Below are positions 1 to 11,154 of a stretch of 64,000 nt of DNA, in pieces. This DNA is from Amphiura filiformis (lineage: Eukaryota > Echinodermata > Ophiuroidea > Amphilepidida > Amphiuridae): NCBI RefSeq assembly GCF_039555335.1, contig NC_092628.1:80068315-80132314 (forward strand), written 5' to 3'. Position 1 is the first letter of the stretch. Every line of letters starts with the position of its first letter. Both the position numbers and the translations under genes were made by a program. The notes under the pieces were generated by a model. It was given only the letters and a program-made list of their open reading frames with translations. It had not been told where the DNA came from and made no database searches.

Positions 1-1250
1 TATAAGAATCATTGAGACTGCTATTCAATTTTCTCCATCTTTCTCTTGATTGTGGGGATTTGCTTAGAGAAAAATTGTTGGCTCTTGGTCTCATCAGATA
101 CCGAGCTTGGCAGGCCATAGGGCTATTTCTTACCAACCATTTCCTCTGCAACTTCTCTGACCGTTGTTTCAAAGGACTCGTATCGTTCTGTGGTGTTTAT
201 GGAATCATCATCCATCATGCTTTAAGAGCTTGGAATCGATTAGATAGCTCTAGTTGAAACTTTTTTTCTTGTGTCTGGATCCTGCAGCTTCCTACAATTG
301 AACTTAAGTCTCTTGTATGGCTTTCCCTTGCTTGTTCTCAAGCTAGTGACTAAGAGAATGACAATGCGATGGTCAGAGTCCAGTCCTACTGAATTGTAGG
401 CACGGCAGTTCCGAAGAGAATTGACCGACTTGCAGGTCCAATTGATATTTTGTTCCACCTGGGTGCATCCAAGTCCACTGGCGGCAACGTGGATGAGGGT
501 CGAATTCCTGACACAAGTTTACTAGCCATTCACCATTGTCATTTGTGGAATCATGGAAACAGTGCCTCCCAACAATTAGGGGGTGAGTAGCTATCGATTC
601 CAACTCTGGCATTAAGGTCCCCAAGAACTATATATATGTTATGTTTGTTTACTTGGTCTAAGAGAGAGATATAGAAGTCTTCCTTTGCAGCAGACGATGA
701 ACATTCAGTAGGAGCATATATATACAATGGTGAAGCTTACCTGATGATTTCCATGAATTAATGTTGCATAATATATAGAATTCTCTCAGTGATGACTTCT
801 ACCCCCCTCTGCAGGCATTCGTAGATGAATTTGGACATGAGAATGCCAACACCATCTTGCCTGTGTTGGGTGGCAGATCCATACACCATTACCCAGTTTC
901 TATCATCTGACCAAAGTTCTGCTGTTGGATTAGGGATAATAAGCCTATGTTCTTGTATCCCAATGATGTCGACACCAGCATCTGCACAGACCATAAAAAG
1001 TTCTGATGGATTTTCCCTTGTTGAAATAGAGTACGTACATTGTATGTAGATATTGTGAGAGGTTTGAAAGCAGACAAGCGACAAGAGTCAGTCATAGACC
1101 CCTCCCTCCCCTCCATCTGCCTTCGGTTGTTTTCGAGTTTTTCTTGTAGTTTTCGTAATCGAATAGTTTTACAAGAATTATTTAGTCCAGTCTTAGGAGC
1201 TTCACGTGTGATCAACCCTGATTCAGCTTGTTTCCGGATATCCAGCATCC
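1..1250 (-). pseudogene. LINE endonuclease region, decayed, runs off left edge
   Basis: Reading right to left, the three minus frames together give an exonuclease-endonuclease-phosphatase domain of a non-LTR retrotransposon. Near 1085 there is an N-terminal STYNVRTL motif. It is followed by DIIGIQEHR (catalytic Glu) and WSDDRNW...YGSATQHRQDGVGILMSK. A GDLNARVG motif lies near 590-635, then QWTWMHPGGTK...QLD, and SLRNCRAYNSVGLDSDHRIV (catalytic Asp-His) near 340-420. From about 240 to 1 the peptide resembles the linker between endonuclease and reverse transcriptase, so the RT would lie beyond the left edge. The frame changes at least twice and there are stops, so this is a dead copy. Clade (RTE- or CR1-like) is not resolved. 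Confidence 0.8.
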
Positions 1251-3237
1251 AATAACTACCAATATATAGTGTAGCTGGTCCTGTGTCACAACCTGGGGTA
1301 CCTTTGTGTTACATAGTAAAAAAATGAAATGGTTCATACATTTTACCTACACATCTCATTTGAAGTGGTTCATCCTTCTGAGCATTTTGACACCTTTTTT
1401 ATGGAAATCGGTTAAAAAATGAGAGAGTGCAGGCAAAAACAATCACAAAGTAGGGAGGATGTAACCCCACCTCTTTTTTCCACATTTACAATCATTCTGA
1501 GCAAGTATTGGTCTTTTAAATGAACTTTTGTATTTATTCACTTGGTTTAGATGTCTGGGAGTTCATTTAGACATTTTTTACTAGATTCAAATTTTAAAGG
1601 GGTTTTAAATCAAATTTACAATATGAATCCTCCCCTAATCCTCCTCCCCTAATCCTCAGCCACCCTTGGCACATTTCATGCCAAACGTCATAAGAAAATA
1701 ATTGAAAAATATTTGAAAACAGGATAAAAACATGAGTAATATAGAATAAATTAGCCTCAATTTAAGACCTAATTGAATCTTCTAAGTGAAGGAATACTCA
1801 AGAGACAGTGTTTTGAAATCCAAACTGCACATCAAAATGTAACAAAGCCACCTTTTTGTGTACCCCAGTATATGGCACAGGATCAGCTTGCCGCTGGTTG
1901 TGGAACAAGTTAGCCAGTGATGGAAGGATGACCTATGATGACCTGTTCAGCACCGCCCTATTGACCGTTGGAAGATGCATCTTCTCATCCGCTCTTGGAT
2001 ATCTATGGGGTAGGAACTCGATACGGAACCTGATAGTTTCATCCGCCCTTAACTAAGCTGACATGTTCAGCAACTAAGCTATATGTAGGGTGTCCAGTGG
2101 CCGGTGGGGTTTCTTCTCGTGCGCCCTTTGCCGTTGAACAATGTTTTCTCATACATTCGCCAAGGTAGTGAACAATACCTAACTGGGTGTAGATTGCAAA
2201 AGCAACCTAAATTACTCAAAGGATATAAAGATATAGTGTTCAGCATTTAGTCCAGTTACCAACCATACTAGACTAGGTCTGTGTGTATGTACCCCTCAAT
2301 GGCATCGGTGAAGTCTTGATTTTTCGCAGGTCTCAGGTGCCCATATCCTACAAGATGATGACGACAACTAACATTCCTAGGTAACTGGATACTGAGAAGG
2401 AGGAAGAACAAGCTAAATGAGAAACTGAGCTAGGGAGGCAGAGGTAAAACGAACCAGCCCATCTCCGAGAGCACCCAGTGGGAAATCCAGACAACCTTGA
2501 CTTCTTGCTATAAGATGGAGATGCAAGGAAGCCGATGTCTGGCAAAGGTTATTCTCTGCTCCACGACAACTGCTCTACAACAGCTGCCTCCCTTTATTAA
2601 AAGATCCTCATTTTGAAGGAGTTTTGGTTCAAATACAAGGTCCATGAGGGTGTATCATCAGCAGATTAGCGGATGTTGTTTACAAAGAGTTTTTAATAAT
2701 CATAGAGTAGCAATAGATTACATAATGCTTTGTTCCTTTGATGCCGATTAGATTTTCCGCCAGGCTATTCATAAAAGTGTTTCGAACAAAGGGTGTCCGC
2801 CATTAAATTGGTCACTGATCCGGCATCATATTAACGCTCTACAGAACAGAAGAGTATCAATATTAGTGACCACAATACAGTCACGTGTAAGGGCAGTCAT
2901 GTGTAAAGTGGTACCATTGTTCTCACACAGCTCAAGAGTGTATTGACTTGTGCCAATTTTGGCGCAACACACAAACCTTCTATGTAATTCCAAAGCGGCG
3001 CCCAAAGTGGTTTGTGCGGCTAATTTGAATAAAATGAATGGGCGCGCTTTGAATTGTCGATTCGCTCACGGGCAGCTCAGCAGCAATGGAGAAGACATGC
3101 ATGCATTTTGTGTGGTAATACTGTATAATGGTAATCACTACATATACATGTAACATGTATATGTATAGGCCTATAAAGGTTTTATCACAAATTTCCATTT
3201 GATTTTATTGTAAGAAGGATATTAGCACAGGAACAGT
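1251..3237. other. No gene recognised
   Basis: AT-rich sequence with only short chance ORFs on both strands. No splice-flanked conserved peptide, RNA gene or clear TIR pair was found. Confidence 0.5.
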
Positions 3238-3510
3238 AGCGTACACAAGGGAGGAGGAGACAGCTCCCTCTGTGAGAAATCTTGGAAGGGGATGAGGGAG
3301 GAAGAGGGGAGGAGGGGATATGGAGAATGAGTGAGGGCTGAAAGAATGGAGAAAGAGGAAGAAATGAAGAGAAATAAATAAAGAGAAGTAGATAGATAGA
3401 AATATCAGGAAAATGATTGAGAGGGGACAAGGAGAGCGAGGGAATGACAAAGTGTAGGCCTAGAAAAGAATAAGTACAGAAAAGGGAAAAGAAAGGAATG
3501 GTGAATACAT
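3238..3510. repeat. Polypurine tract
   Basis: About 270 bases on the plus strand are almost entirely A and G (GGGAGGAAGAGGGGAGGAGG and similar), with few pyrimidine interruptions. The strand asymmetry creates long Phe/Ser/Pro/Leu-rich ORFs on the minus strand that are composition artefacts. The 3511-3800 stretch after it holds nothing recognisable. Confidence 0.6.
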
Positions 3511-3802
3511 GTAATAATAATTAGTATGCCTATAATATAATTATAGAAACTAAACACATAACAGCACTAGGCAGCCATTCGATGATGTCAATACCTTTAT
3601 TACGCACAGTCAGATGTATTTCACACCTGCCAAACACAAGTCACCCAATTTCGAAAACTGGACGTTGAATGTACACTCTCATAAATATTGATTGGCAACA
3701 TTTTCCAATATGTCAGCGCTCTAATCGGAAACAATAGAACAATGAACCATGCAGAGCGTTGATTGTTTATGTATTATAATGTCCTTTCACTTGGCGAGCT
3801 TT

Positions 3803-4146
3803 CTTAAGGGGGTACTACACCCATGGATTTTTTGTTGTTGTTGCATTTTTTTGCATTTTGTGAAGAAATTACACACACAAAATTGGACAAAGTGGTATGC
3901 AAAATGAAGGGGCAAATCTTCTCGTTTTATTGGTGGCATCGGTATCAATGAGAGCTGAGAGCTGAGAGCACATCAATCAGACATACCAAATTGCATTCTG
4001 AATACGAGGAATAGCCTAAACTGATATCAAATAATTTTGAATTTTTGAAATTTGCGATATAATACAAATTTTATGATACATGTATTTTTGACATTTAACA
4101 GTCCTCGAAGTAAAGTTTATCAATCTAATGATATGCACTTAAAGTT
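3803..4146. mobile_element. Fragment of TTAA-flanked TIR family C
   Basis: Begins TTAAGGGGGTACTACACCC. From 3964 it carries the family-C core (AGAGCACATC, AATTGCATTCTGAATACGA, TGATATCAAATAATTTT, AACAGTCCTCGAAGTAAA) also found at 15337, 28521 and 49990. The right terminus is not evident, so it is a truncated or chimeric copy. Confidence 0.55.
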
Positions 4147-5300
4147 CACTAATGTATTTGACTAATTCATTTAATTGACTTGTCATTATTTTTGATTACC
4201 CGCAAAGTACACACTAGGATTAATGTCATTAAGTTTATGGTATTGATGGTATTAATATGCAAAAATGAATACAAACTCTGCAAAAATGCATAAAATTCAC
4301 ACAGGTGCTTACAATTGCACGAAATTAATATCTGTAAAATGTCATAATAATTTAAAAAAAATCCTTTTGATTTACTGAGAAGGGTAGGTTTCATTTAAAA
4401 TGACATTCCATTTAATTGAATTATCATTTTTGATAACTCCATAAAAGTACACAGAACCTCTTTATTAAATGTTGAATGAAATTACACATGTGTCCCTACC
4501 ATCTCTTAACCTGTCGCATGAACTAAATGTCTATAGTGCTCAACTTAAAACACTAAGATGTTCAGTCCATAAACAGGGTGTTTATTTTCTACAAGCAATA
4601 TACAGGGTGAGTCAAAAAAGTGCAATAGTATAGCCATTTTCTGAGTCATTGGCACTGAAGTAGAATGGAGCACCCAAAGTTTTATTGTCCCTGGTCTTGT
4701 ATAAGTAACCCTTACATCCACTTTTTGACTTTTTGAGAAAAACGACTTGTTTTGTTCGGTTCAATTTTGGTTCGGATAAATTGTTGATGAATAGAAACTA
4801 AAAGAATAGGTTTGGTATAATTTTTAAGCCTTACTATTTGTTTTATTATTTCTTTTATATAGCGCCTTTTGTGGATGTAAGGGCTTTTGCAACAAAATAA
4901 ATCTAACCCTTTTCTAGAAACCACCTTTGCAATCAAATTTGAAATATCTCATTAACTTTTTTAATTATGAATTTTTAATTAAATCCGGCAAAATGACATT
5001 TTTGATCATTTCCAAAGCTATAGCTTTCGTTAACTACAATGATTTTTTTTTTTCAAACTTAGTGACCCCAAGACAGTTCCTTTAAATTAAAAAACATTCT
5101 AGGCTACTATTATACATGCATGCCATACAGGCTGCGCGCTTGCTTTTTAATTGGTGTCCCCGGTGGAATATCAGCGGTGAGCGGAGATGAAAATGTTCCC
5201 GATGGTCATTATTTTTGGCCTTTTTTACTGGGACAATTGTGCACGAAGCACGCAAAACCTTTCCATTTTACACTATTCTAGCACAATCAAAGGTGATATG
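4147..5300. other. No gene recognised
   Basis: AT-rich. At 4602-4625 there is a lone mariner-like end (TACAGGGTGAGTCAAAAAAG) with no visible partner. ORFs here are short and unconvincing. Confidence 0.45.
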
Positions 5301-5703
5301 TTGTGGTAATTACACTATTTATTTTTGCCCCCAAATTAAAGCCATAATGTACGATCTTATAATATGAAATTGGTTAATTTTTTTCAAACCTGATTTTTTG
5401 CATATTTGTAATGTTTACACATGTCCCAACTTGAACCTAAATTGAATCGGCCAAATTTGTTGTCTTTATAGGTCAACAGAGCAAAGTTCGACATATTATC
5501 ATAATTTCAAAAATTATGATAATAATATGTTCTCCCATAGAATTGCATGTTAAATGGCCAAAATAAACAGTGGGGTTTCTTTCACTTTACCTTGTTATTT
5601 CAACTTAAAATGGGCAGCAACCCTTCCCGGCAGTTATTACTAATATTATTTCAACATTTTGAATAAAGAATAACAAAATTAAAATTTGACGGAAATCGTA
5701 CAT
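5300..5703. repeat. Dispersed repeat, copy 1
   Basis: Diverged but collinear with 9885-10325: shared pieces include GCATATTTGT, CACATGTCCCAAC against CACAGTGTCCAAC, CCCATAGAA, TTTCTTTCA(C/T)TTTA and CAGTTATT(A/T)(A/C)TAATATTA. No coding content is seen. It is a repeat family of unknown class; the palindrome near 5490-5530 (ATAATTTCAAAAATTAT) is local to this copy. Confidence 0.5.
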
Positions 5704-5705
5704 TA

Positions 5706-6299
5706 CCGTAAAATGGGGGTAACTTTGGGCACTTTTCAGAGTTTGTAAACCACTGCTTCCAAAGAAAACCAATTATATTTCTAATTATCTCTTTTTATGA
5801 CATTAGGGTTCCTTCTACACCTTGAAGTTGAAAAAAAAATAATAATAATTTTGCAAGGGTGCCCTAGGGGTTAAAAAAATACCATGACCAAAGTTACCCC
5901 GCATTTGGGGCAACTTTGGTCAGAGTATTACATTCCATGAAGAAAAAAAAATCAAAAAAATTGATCTTTGTTGTATATGGGCAAGTTGTTGTTTTTTTTT
6001 TTGTTTTTGACACCTTGCAAAATTAATCAAGCACGTCCATCCTTGCTCACAAATATCGATTTTTTAATTTTCTGAAAAAAATGTAAAAAAATGCTCATTT
6101 TTGGTCAAAAATCCGATTTTTTCGTAAATTTCGAGGAAATTGGACATGAGCGACTATTATTTCTTCCAAATATATTTCTTAACAAATTGACACCAAATAT
6201 GAATAAAACCAGTATTGCTATACGAAAACATGACCATTTAAAAAAATATATTTGACCGACCAAAGTTACCCCGCTGACCGAAGTTACCCTATTTTACGG
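5706..6299. mobile_element. TIR element with TA flanks (CCGTAAAAT ends)
   Basis: The left end TACCGTAAAATGGGGGTAAC and the right end GTTACCCTATTTTACGGTA are inverted copies with a TA on each side (5704-5705, 6300-6301), giving 594 bp inside. Repeated 'AAAGTTACCCCG' subterminal motifs occur within. There is no transposase ORF. TA flanks fit a Tc1/mariner-type MITE. Confidence 0.7.
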
Positions 6300-6688
6300 T
6301 AAGACTTTAAGGTGTTTAACGGTCTAAACAAGAAGATGCACAGGGCAATTCTGGACAATTTCTGTCCGATGGAACTGCTCCACGCCTGTTGCGGATTTTC
6401 TCGTCCAGAGGCTTTCCCCCACGAGTGATCGAAAAATTGAGAGGAAAAGGCATTACCAGAGGCGTTGTGATGTAATATTTGCTTGACTTCCCCTGCCAAT
6501 TGAATGTTTTCACTGATCACCACAAACTATACAATATAGGACATAGGATTTCCCGACTAGATCAGTCTTACTTTGTGGGGAACTTCTTTAATTTCTTAGT
6601 CATATTTCGGGCTGAAACTAGTATAGAAATATTTTAAGCACGGATTTTTAATTCTCACTGCACGGATTTCTATTCTCACTGCACGAAC

Positions 6689-6718
6689 GTGCCAGGAGGC
6701 ACGTTAAAATAGCCCCTG
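6689..6718. mobile_element. Solo end of a CAGGGGC hAT-like element
   Basis: GCACGAACGTG...CACGTTAAAATAGCCCCTG resembles the right TIR of the complete element at 7092-7297 with a few changes; no left partner is visible. It is probably a remnant. Confidence 0.45.
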
Positions 6719-6837
6719 GAAGTGATTCAAATCCTCTGAACTCTTCCACTATGGCAGGATTCGTAGCTTACTAGGCACTGAAAAATTTGTTGAGATATAA
6801 TCATATCGGTTCCTTTGTACATGCAATCTGTTCTGCT

Positions 6838-7010
6838 GAACAGTAGAATAGCATACTCATCTCATTATCATTGTTTTTGAGTGTCTCAGAACCAGTCAGA
6901 TGAGTTTCACATAAACCCAGAATGTCTATTTCAAATTGTCTGGCTTTTCCAGTATATCTCAATGTTGTTCGCAGCGTTCTCACATTATGTCTGAGGATGT
7001 GCACCACTTG
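6838..7010 (-). pseudogene. LINE endonuclease N-terminal fragment
   Basis: The minus strand encodes HNVRTLRTTLRY...ARQFEIDILGLCETHLTGSETL. NVRTL and DILGLCETH (catalytic Glu) are hallmarks of the start of the EEP endonuclease in non-LTR retrotransposons. The match ends after about 55 residues. It differs from the LINE at 1-1250 (CETH against QEHR), so it is a separate family or a distant copy. Confidence 0.65.
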
Positions 7011-7091
7011 GAGGGTGGGGCAGAACATTTGCAATAGAGGCATTCAATGGCGGCACCAGAAATTTTTCCGGTGGGTATGGGGGGGTGGCAA

Positions 7092-7297
7092 CAGGGGCTA
7101 TTTTAACGTGTCTCACTGTCACGTTCGTCACGAGATAAAATATTCGTGTAGATATGCTTTAATAGTAGACAATGGTAGAGCCTTTCTTACGGTCGCATTC
7201 AGGTAAAAATGTTTTATTTTTGAAACGCACTCTACTTCATCAACACTTTTATCTCATTGCACGAACGTGACAGTGAGACACGTTAAAATAGCCCCTG
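7092..7297. mobile_element. hAT-type MITE, complete
   Basis: 206 bp with 37-bp TIRs that are perfect inverted copies, beginning CAGGGGCTATTTTAACGTGT. It is flanked by an exact 8-bp direct repeat GGTGGCAA (7084-7091 and 7298-7305), the target duplication size of hAT elements. It has no coding capacity. Confidence 0.88.
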
Positions 7298-7754
7298 GGT
7301 GGCAAAGTGAATTACAGGGTGTCAAAATTCATGACATTTTAGTAAAATTGCCGCGAAAATTGTAAATTGCAAGCTGCATGCTGCGCACATGTCATTTTGC
7401 ATCCTGACATAAAGGAATTTAAGCAATAATTTTGTTTGGTATTTATCCGAGATACACTTAACTGGTGACAGCTACTGCCAGACACTGCTAAACCACGTAA
7501 CGACACCGTCCATAAGAAAAGAAAGCATGAACAAAATACACTCATGTTATATATGCAAAGACCTTCAGAAAAAATGTTTGGGTAAGAAATTTAGATCAAG
7601 TAATATTTAAGATGGCGTCCAATTTGGCTGCCAAATAAGAGTTTTGCATTAACACACACTATAGCAACATACAAATGATCTAATGATAAATATGTGCCCA
7701 TTTTGTTTCATTCGCATATTTTCAATTTAATAGCCCGTATCCATTGAAATACAC

Positions 7755-8140
7755 TAAAAAAAGCGCAGTGATTTATAGTGCGCTACGCACAGGCACAACG
7801 CCTAGACGGTGATCCACAAGCCTCAGCACACTTTACAGGTTGTCGCTGATCACTATGGTCCCACATCATTCCATAAACCATTAAACAACAAATCAGGGAC
7901 TTTGCTGCTTCAAGAGCGCACACCCTAGACATTCCACAAATAACCATCGCAACCAGGATCAGCTTTCCGAGTTTCGTACGGGTTACAACGAGACAAATTA
8001 GCAGTGAGTTCCTTGTCCAAGGGAATTTCAAGCTAACTCAATTTTTCCACGAGAGCATACTAGGCACCACCAGGGTTCGAACTCGCAACCTCTCGCACCA
8101 TAGTCGCCTTATCGATTGAGCTAACTTGACTGCTAGCACA
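7755..8140 (-). mobile_element. tRNA-derived SINE
   Basis: Read on the minus strand, the head (about 8140-8060) carries Pol III-like boxes: TTAGCTCAATCGATAAGG (A box region) and GAGTTCGAACCC (B box). A body follows with CCCTTGGACAAGGAACTCAC, reminiscent of central domains conserved in old deuterostome SINEs, and then a 3' tail GTAGCGCACTATAAATCACT ending in a T-run at 7755. The layout (tRNA head, body, LINE-like tail) is SINE-like. No clear target duplication was found. The 82-residue ORF across it is meaningless. Confidence 0.65.
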
Positions 8141-8327
8141 AGCTCAATAGCACAATATGAAACTGAAATCAAGTATCATCAATGGAAGGAATGTTTCTAA
8201 TCAAAAGGAATTAAGTAGCACACAATTTGTTTAATTTGTATCTTTCCAATTCAAGATGGAATCCAAAATGGCAGCCAAAATAGGCTATTTCCACTGTCCT
8301 AATAATTAATTATAGGTTAATGAACGC

Positions 8328-8462
8328 GTATTACTTATTGGGAGAGAAATTAGACAAAATAATGCACTTGTGCTGATGTTGATGCGTCTAATGCACTCCT
8401 CACCGCATCAACATCAGCACAAGTGCATTATTTTGTCTAATTTCTCTCCCAATAAGTAATAC
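8328..8462. repeat. Perfect long hairpin, 59-bp arms
   Basis: 8328-8386 is an exact inverted copy of 8404-8462 (GTATTACTTATTGGGAGAGA... and its complement) around a 17-base spacer. A related but less symmetric copy lies at about 28103-28230, sharing the lead-in GGTTAATGAACGCGTATTAC, so this is a mobile hairpin family rather than a one-off. Confidence 0.85.
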
Positions 8463-9531
8463 AAGTTTATTAATCTATTTCATACACGAGAAGAAAAACA
8501 CACGTGATTTTTACTTTTTTATATAACAAATTATCACTAAAAATGCTGGAAAACAGAACCAAATATAAATGCATCAACCCGCCCGAAAAATGAATCAATC
8601 CTACGCGACGCGAACGCACGCGAAACACTGCGCGTAGTACGCGGAGTGCACAATATACACAATCATTGCATGTTTCGTACTTTTCTAACAGCTTTTCTGA
8701 TTGGCTGCTTTGATGTAGGAGTGTATGAAATAAAAATATGCAATAAAATGATTATTTCCGACCCGTGAGCCAAATGAAATAACCAGTGTGATACCATGCA
8801 GTACGACAGCAACTTAGCTCACTTCCGGTAATTTTTACCGGCGTGACCTCTGCTGTTACGTAACGCAATGTTGAAAATCAAGTGGCAAATACGGTTTTTC
8901 AGAAAACATCAAAAAAATGGAATACACGAGTCGTTCCTCCCTTCATTTCCATATTGAGCCCATAGATAAGATATGAAACATGAGTATAAGGTAAAGAATA
9001 ACGTGTAAAAGTTGAATTATTGTGGAAAAAATGAATGCTTTTGGAGCGCGAAGTAGCCTAAAAAATGAGAGAAAATGCATGTCACGATCACTAAAATGGT
9101 TATATCTACAGCTTGGAGGAAACGCCGGTCTAATGCTTTTCTGTTATGATAAACATTAATTAACCAGAGCTTGTATTAAATTTTCAGCGAAAATGAGCGG
9201 TGGAACAACCTAGTCGTAGGTTGAAAAGTTGTGTTCTTTGAGTCCTCGTGTCGTACGCGCACGTTGCAAGTGTCACGATGCTTCACGAAGCCGGCGCTGT
9301 CTATTTATGCATGTTATATTGATCAATATAGCAATTAAAAACGTCTATTGTTATATATTTTATTAATGCAAAATACTCTATTGTGTAACAAAATATTGTA
9401 GTCGTCAAAGAAGGTAGTATCATCTCATTTAACTGAAGTACAAGCAGTTTTAAAAAGACTGTTGTTGAGTGAGATACCGTGACATGTTGAACGAGAAATA
9501 AGATAGCACAATAATACCCGTTGTAAGAACA

Positions 9532-9600
9532 AGATGCGATGGCTTAGTGGACAGAGCGAAGGTCTTCAGTGCGGAAGGTTGAGAGTTCGATTCCCATCAT
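9532..9600 (+). other. tRNA-like sequence
   Basis: A box TGGCTTAGTGG and B box GAGTTCGATTCC are correctly spaced, but the acceptor and anticodon stems do not pair well. It is a decayed tRNA or SINE-like head within the left arm of the foldback element. Confidence 0.45.
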
Positions 9601-9884
9601 GTTATGCTTAGAATTTTTCAGTTCGTTTTTTTTTCTTTTTTCTCTCCCTTTTGTCTTTAATAATATAGGCCTAATGAATGTCAGCTTGAAGGCCCACCTT
9701 TTTCATGATTTATTTCTTGTTGCTAAGTATTTCATATTTGGGCCTAATCCTACATTCGATTTGATATCTTTTTTTAAAAATTGCATTTAAGTTCAGTAGC
9801 TTTCAATATGAAATAATTTCAAATAAAGCATGTCAAACTTAAGTAATTTTTAAGTTCAAGATTATACTCGGAGTAGGATTACCG

Positions 9885-10325
9885 TATCAAATAAAGGAAC
9901 ATCAACACAGATTTTCACGATTTTTTAATTGGACTCCCCTATCGACAACATATTTTATGAGCTTTTATGCATACATATTAAATCACGAGAAGCACGAATT
10001 TCAAACCTAATATTTTGGCATATTTGTCATTTTTACACAGTGTCCAACCATTCTTCCATGGTCCAACTTACACCTCGGATTACACCTAATTGGAATCAGC
10101 CAAGTTCGTTTTCCAGATAGAGCAACTAACTTTGATGTCTTATTTAATCCCCCATAGAACACCAGAGTTAAGCGGTCAAGATATTAGGTGCTTTCTTTCA
10201 TTTTATCTCGCTACTCCTGCTTCAAATGTAATGTGAAAACCTTCCTGACAGTTATTTATTAATATTATAAATATTGTTATCATTTTTGGAATAACAAACT
10301 TCAAATTTAATAAAAATATGAAAAC
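9885..10325. repeat. Dispersed repeat, copy 2
   Basis: Collinear diverged copy of 5300-5703. It sits inside the foldback element at 8801-11154. Confidence 0.5.
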
Positions 10326-10372
10326 TAGGATTTAAAAAAATGAGTTAAAATAAAATCTAAAATCAAAGAGAG

Positions 10373-10450
10373 GTGCTAGCGGGGTTCGAACCAAGATCGA
10401 ACTTCCAAAATTTTAATTTACCCCCGGTATTTACCACCAAGCCATACCAG
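10373..10450 (-). other. tRNA-like sequence
   Basis: On the minus strand, A box TGGCTTGGTGG and B box GGTTCGAACCCC are separated by a normal to slightly long interval. It ends GCTAGCACC without a matching acceptor stem. It is the counterpart, in the opposite arm, of the tRNA-like sequence at 9532-9600. Confidence 0.45.
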
Positions 10451-11154
10451 TGATATGATAGATACGGTAATAATAGCAATGTTATTCCCACTCATGGCTC
10501 ACTCGTGAATTATATTTCTGGAATGAATTAACACCGTCCAAATAATGTAACACAAACCTTTATGCTGACTTTAAAATTGTTTAAACGTTGGGAGTATTAT
10601 TTTCAAGGTAAATAACCAACAATGAACAATTGACAATGCAAGTTTCTTTGCAGGAAAAACATCGATCGGCCTTTATATTGCGTGACAGTAGTCACGCACA
10701 AACATAAACATTTCAACGTGTTCAATATACGACTAAAAATATACCCCAACCAAAATTGATGAAATTTTCAGGCAAGCTCACTTTAGTTATTCTATAACAT
10801 GACACCCATTTTTGATTCCGGCGCTTTTTCTTGCTTGATGATATGAACATTTTTGTGTTCGTGACATGCAATTTTTCTCATTTTCCGAGCTACTTTGGAC
10901 ATGTTCAAGCTTCTTTATTGTCCATTTAATTTAACTTTTACAAGTTATTTGTTGCTTTACACAATGTTTGATATCTTATCTGTGGTTAGGGTACATAAAT
11001 GGAGCAATATACGACCCGTGTCTTTCATTTCTGGAGCTATTTTGATAAAACGTGTTTGCCGGCTAAAATTTCAACATTGCGTTACGTAACTCGTGTTCAC
11101 CAACCCATATAAATTTTCTGTCGAACAAAAGAGGTCACGAAGTTGCCGTCGTAC

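Larger units (their letters stand above)
8801..11154. mobile_element. Long-armed foldback element
   Basis: Ends GTACGACAGCAACTT (8801) and AAGTTGCCGTCGTAC (to 11154) are inverted. The inverted similarity continues inward for several hundred bases, with shared blocks GTTACGTAACGCAATGTTGAAA, AGATAAGATAT, CTTGTAAAAGTT and GCATGTCACGA in the same order. Each arm also contains a tRNA-like Pol III box pair in opposite orientation (9532-9600 plus, 10373-10450 minus). The dispersed repeat at 9885-10325 lies in the interior. No transposase was seen. Confidence 0.65.

Noticed and set aside
3185-3450. Overlapping hydrophobic minus-strand ORFs (Ser/Leu/Phe/Pro-rich)
   Set aside because: Products of a polypurine tract; low complexity and open in two frames at once.
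4602-4625. Mariner-type end TACAGGGTGAGTCAAAAAAG
   Set aside because: No inverted partner located within several kilobases, so no element boundaries can be given.
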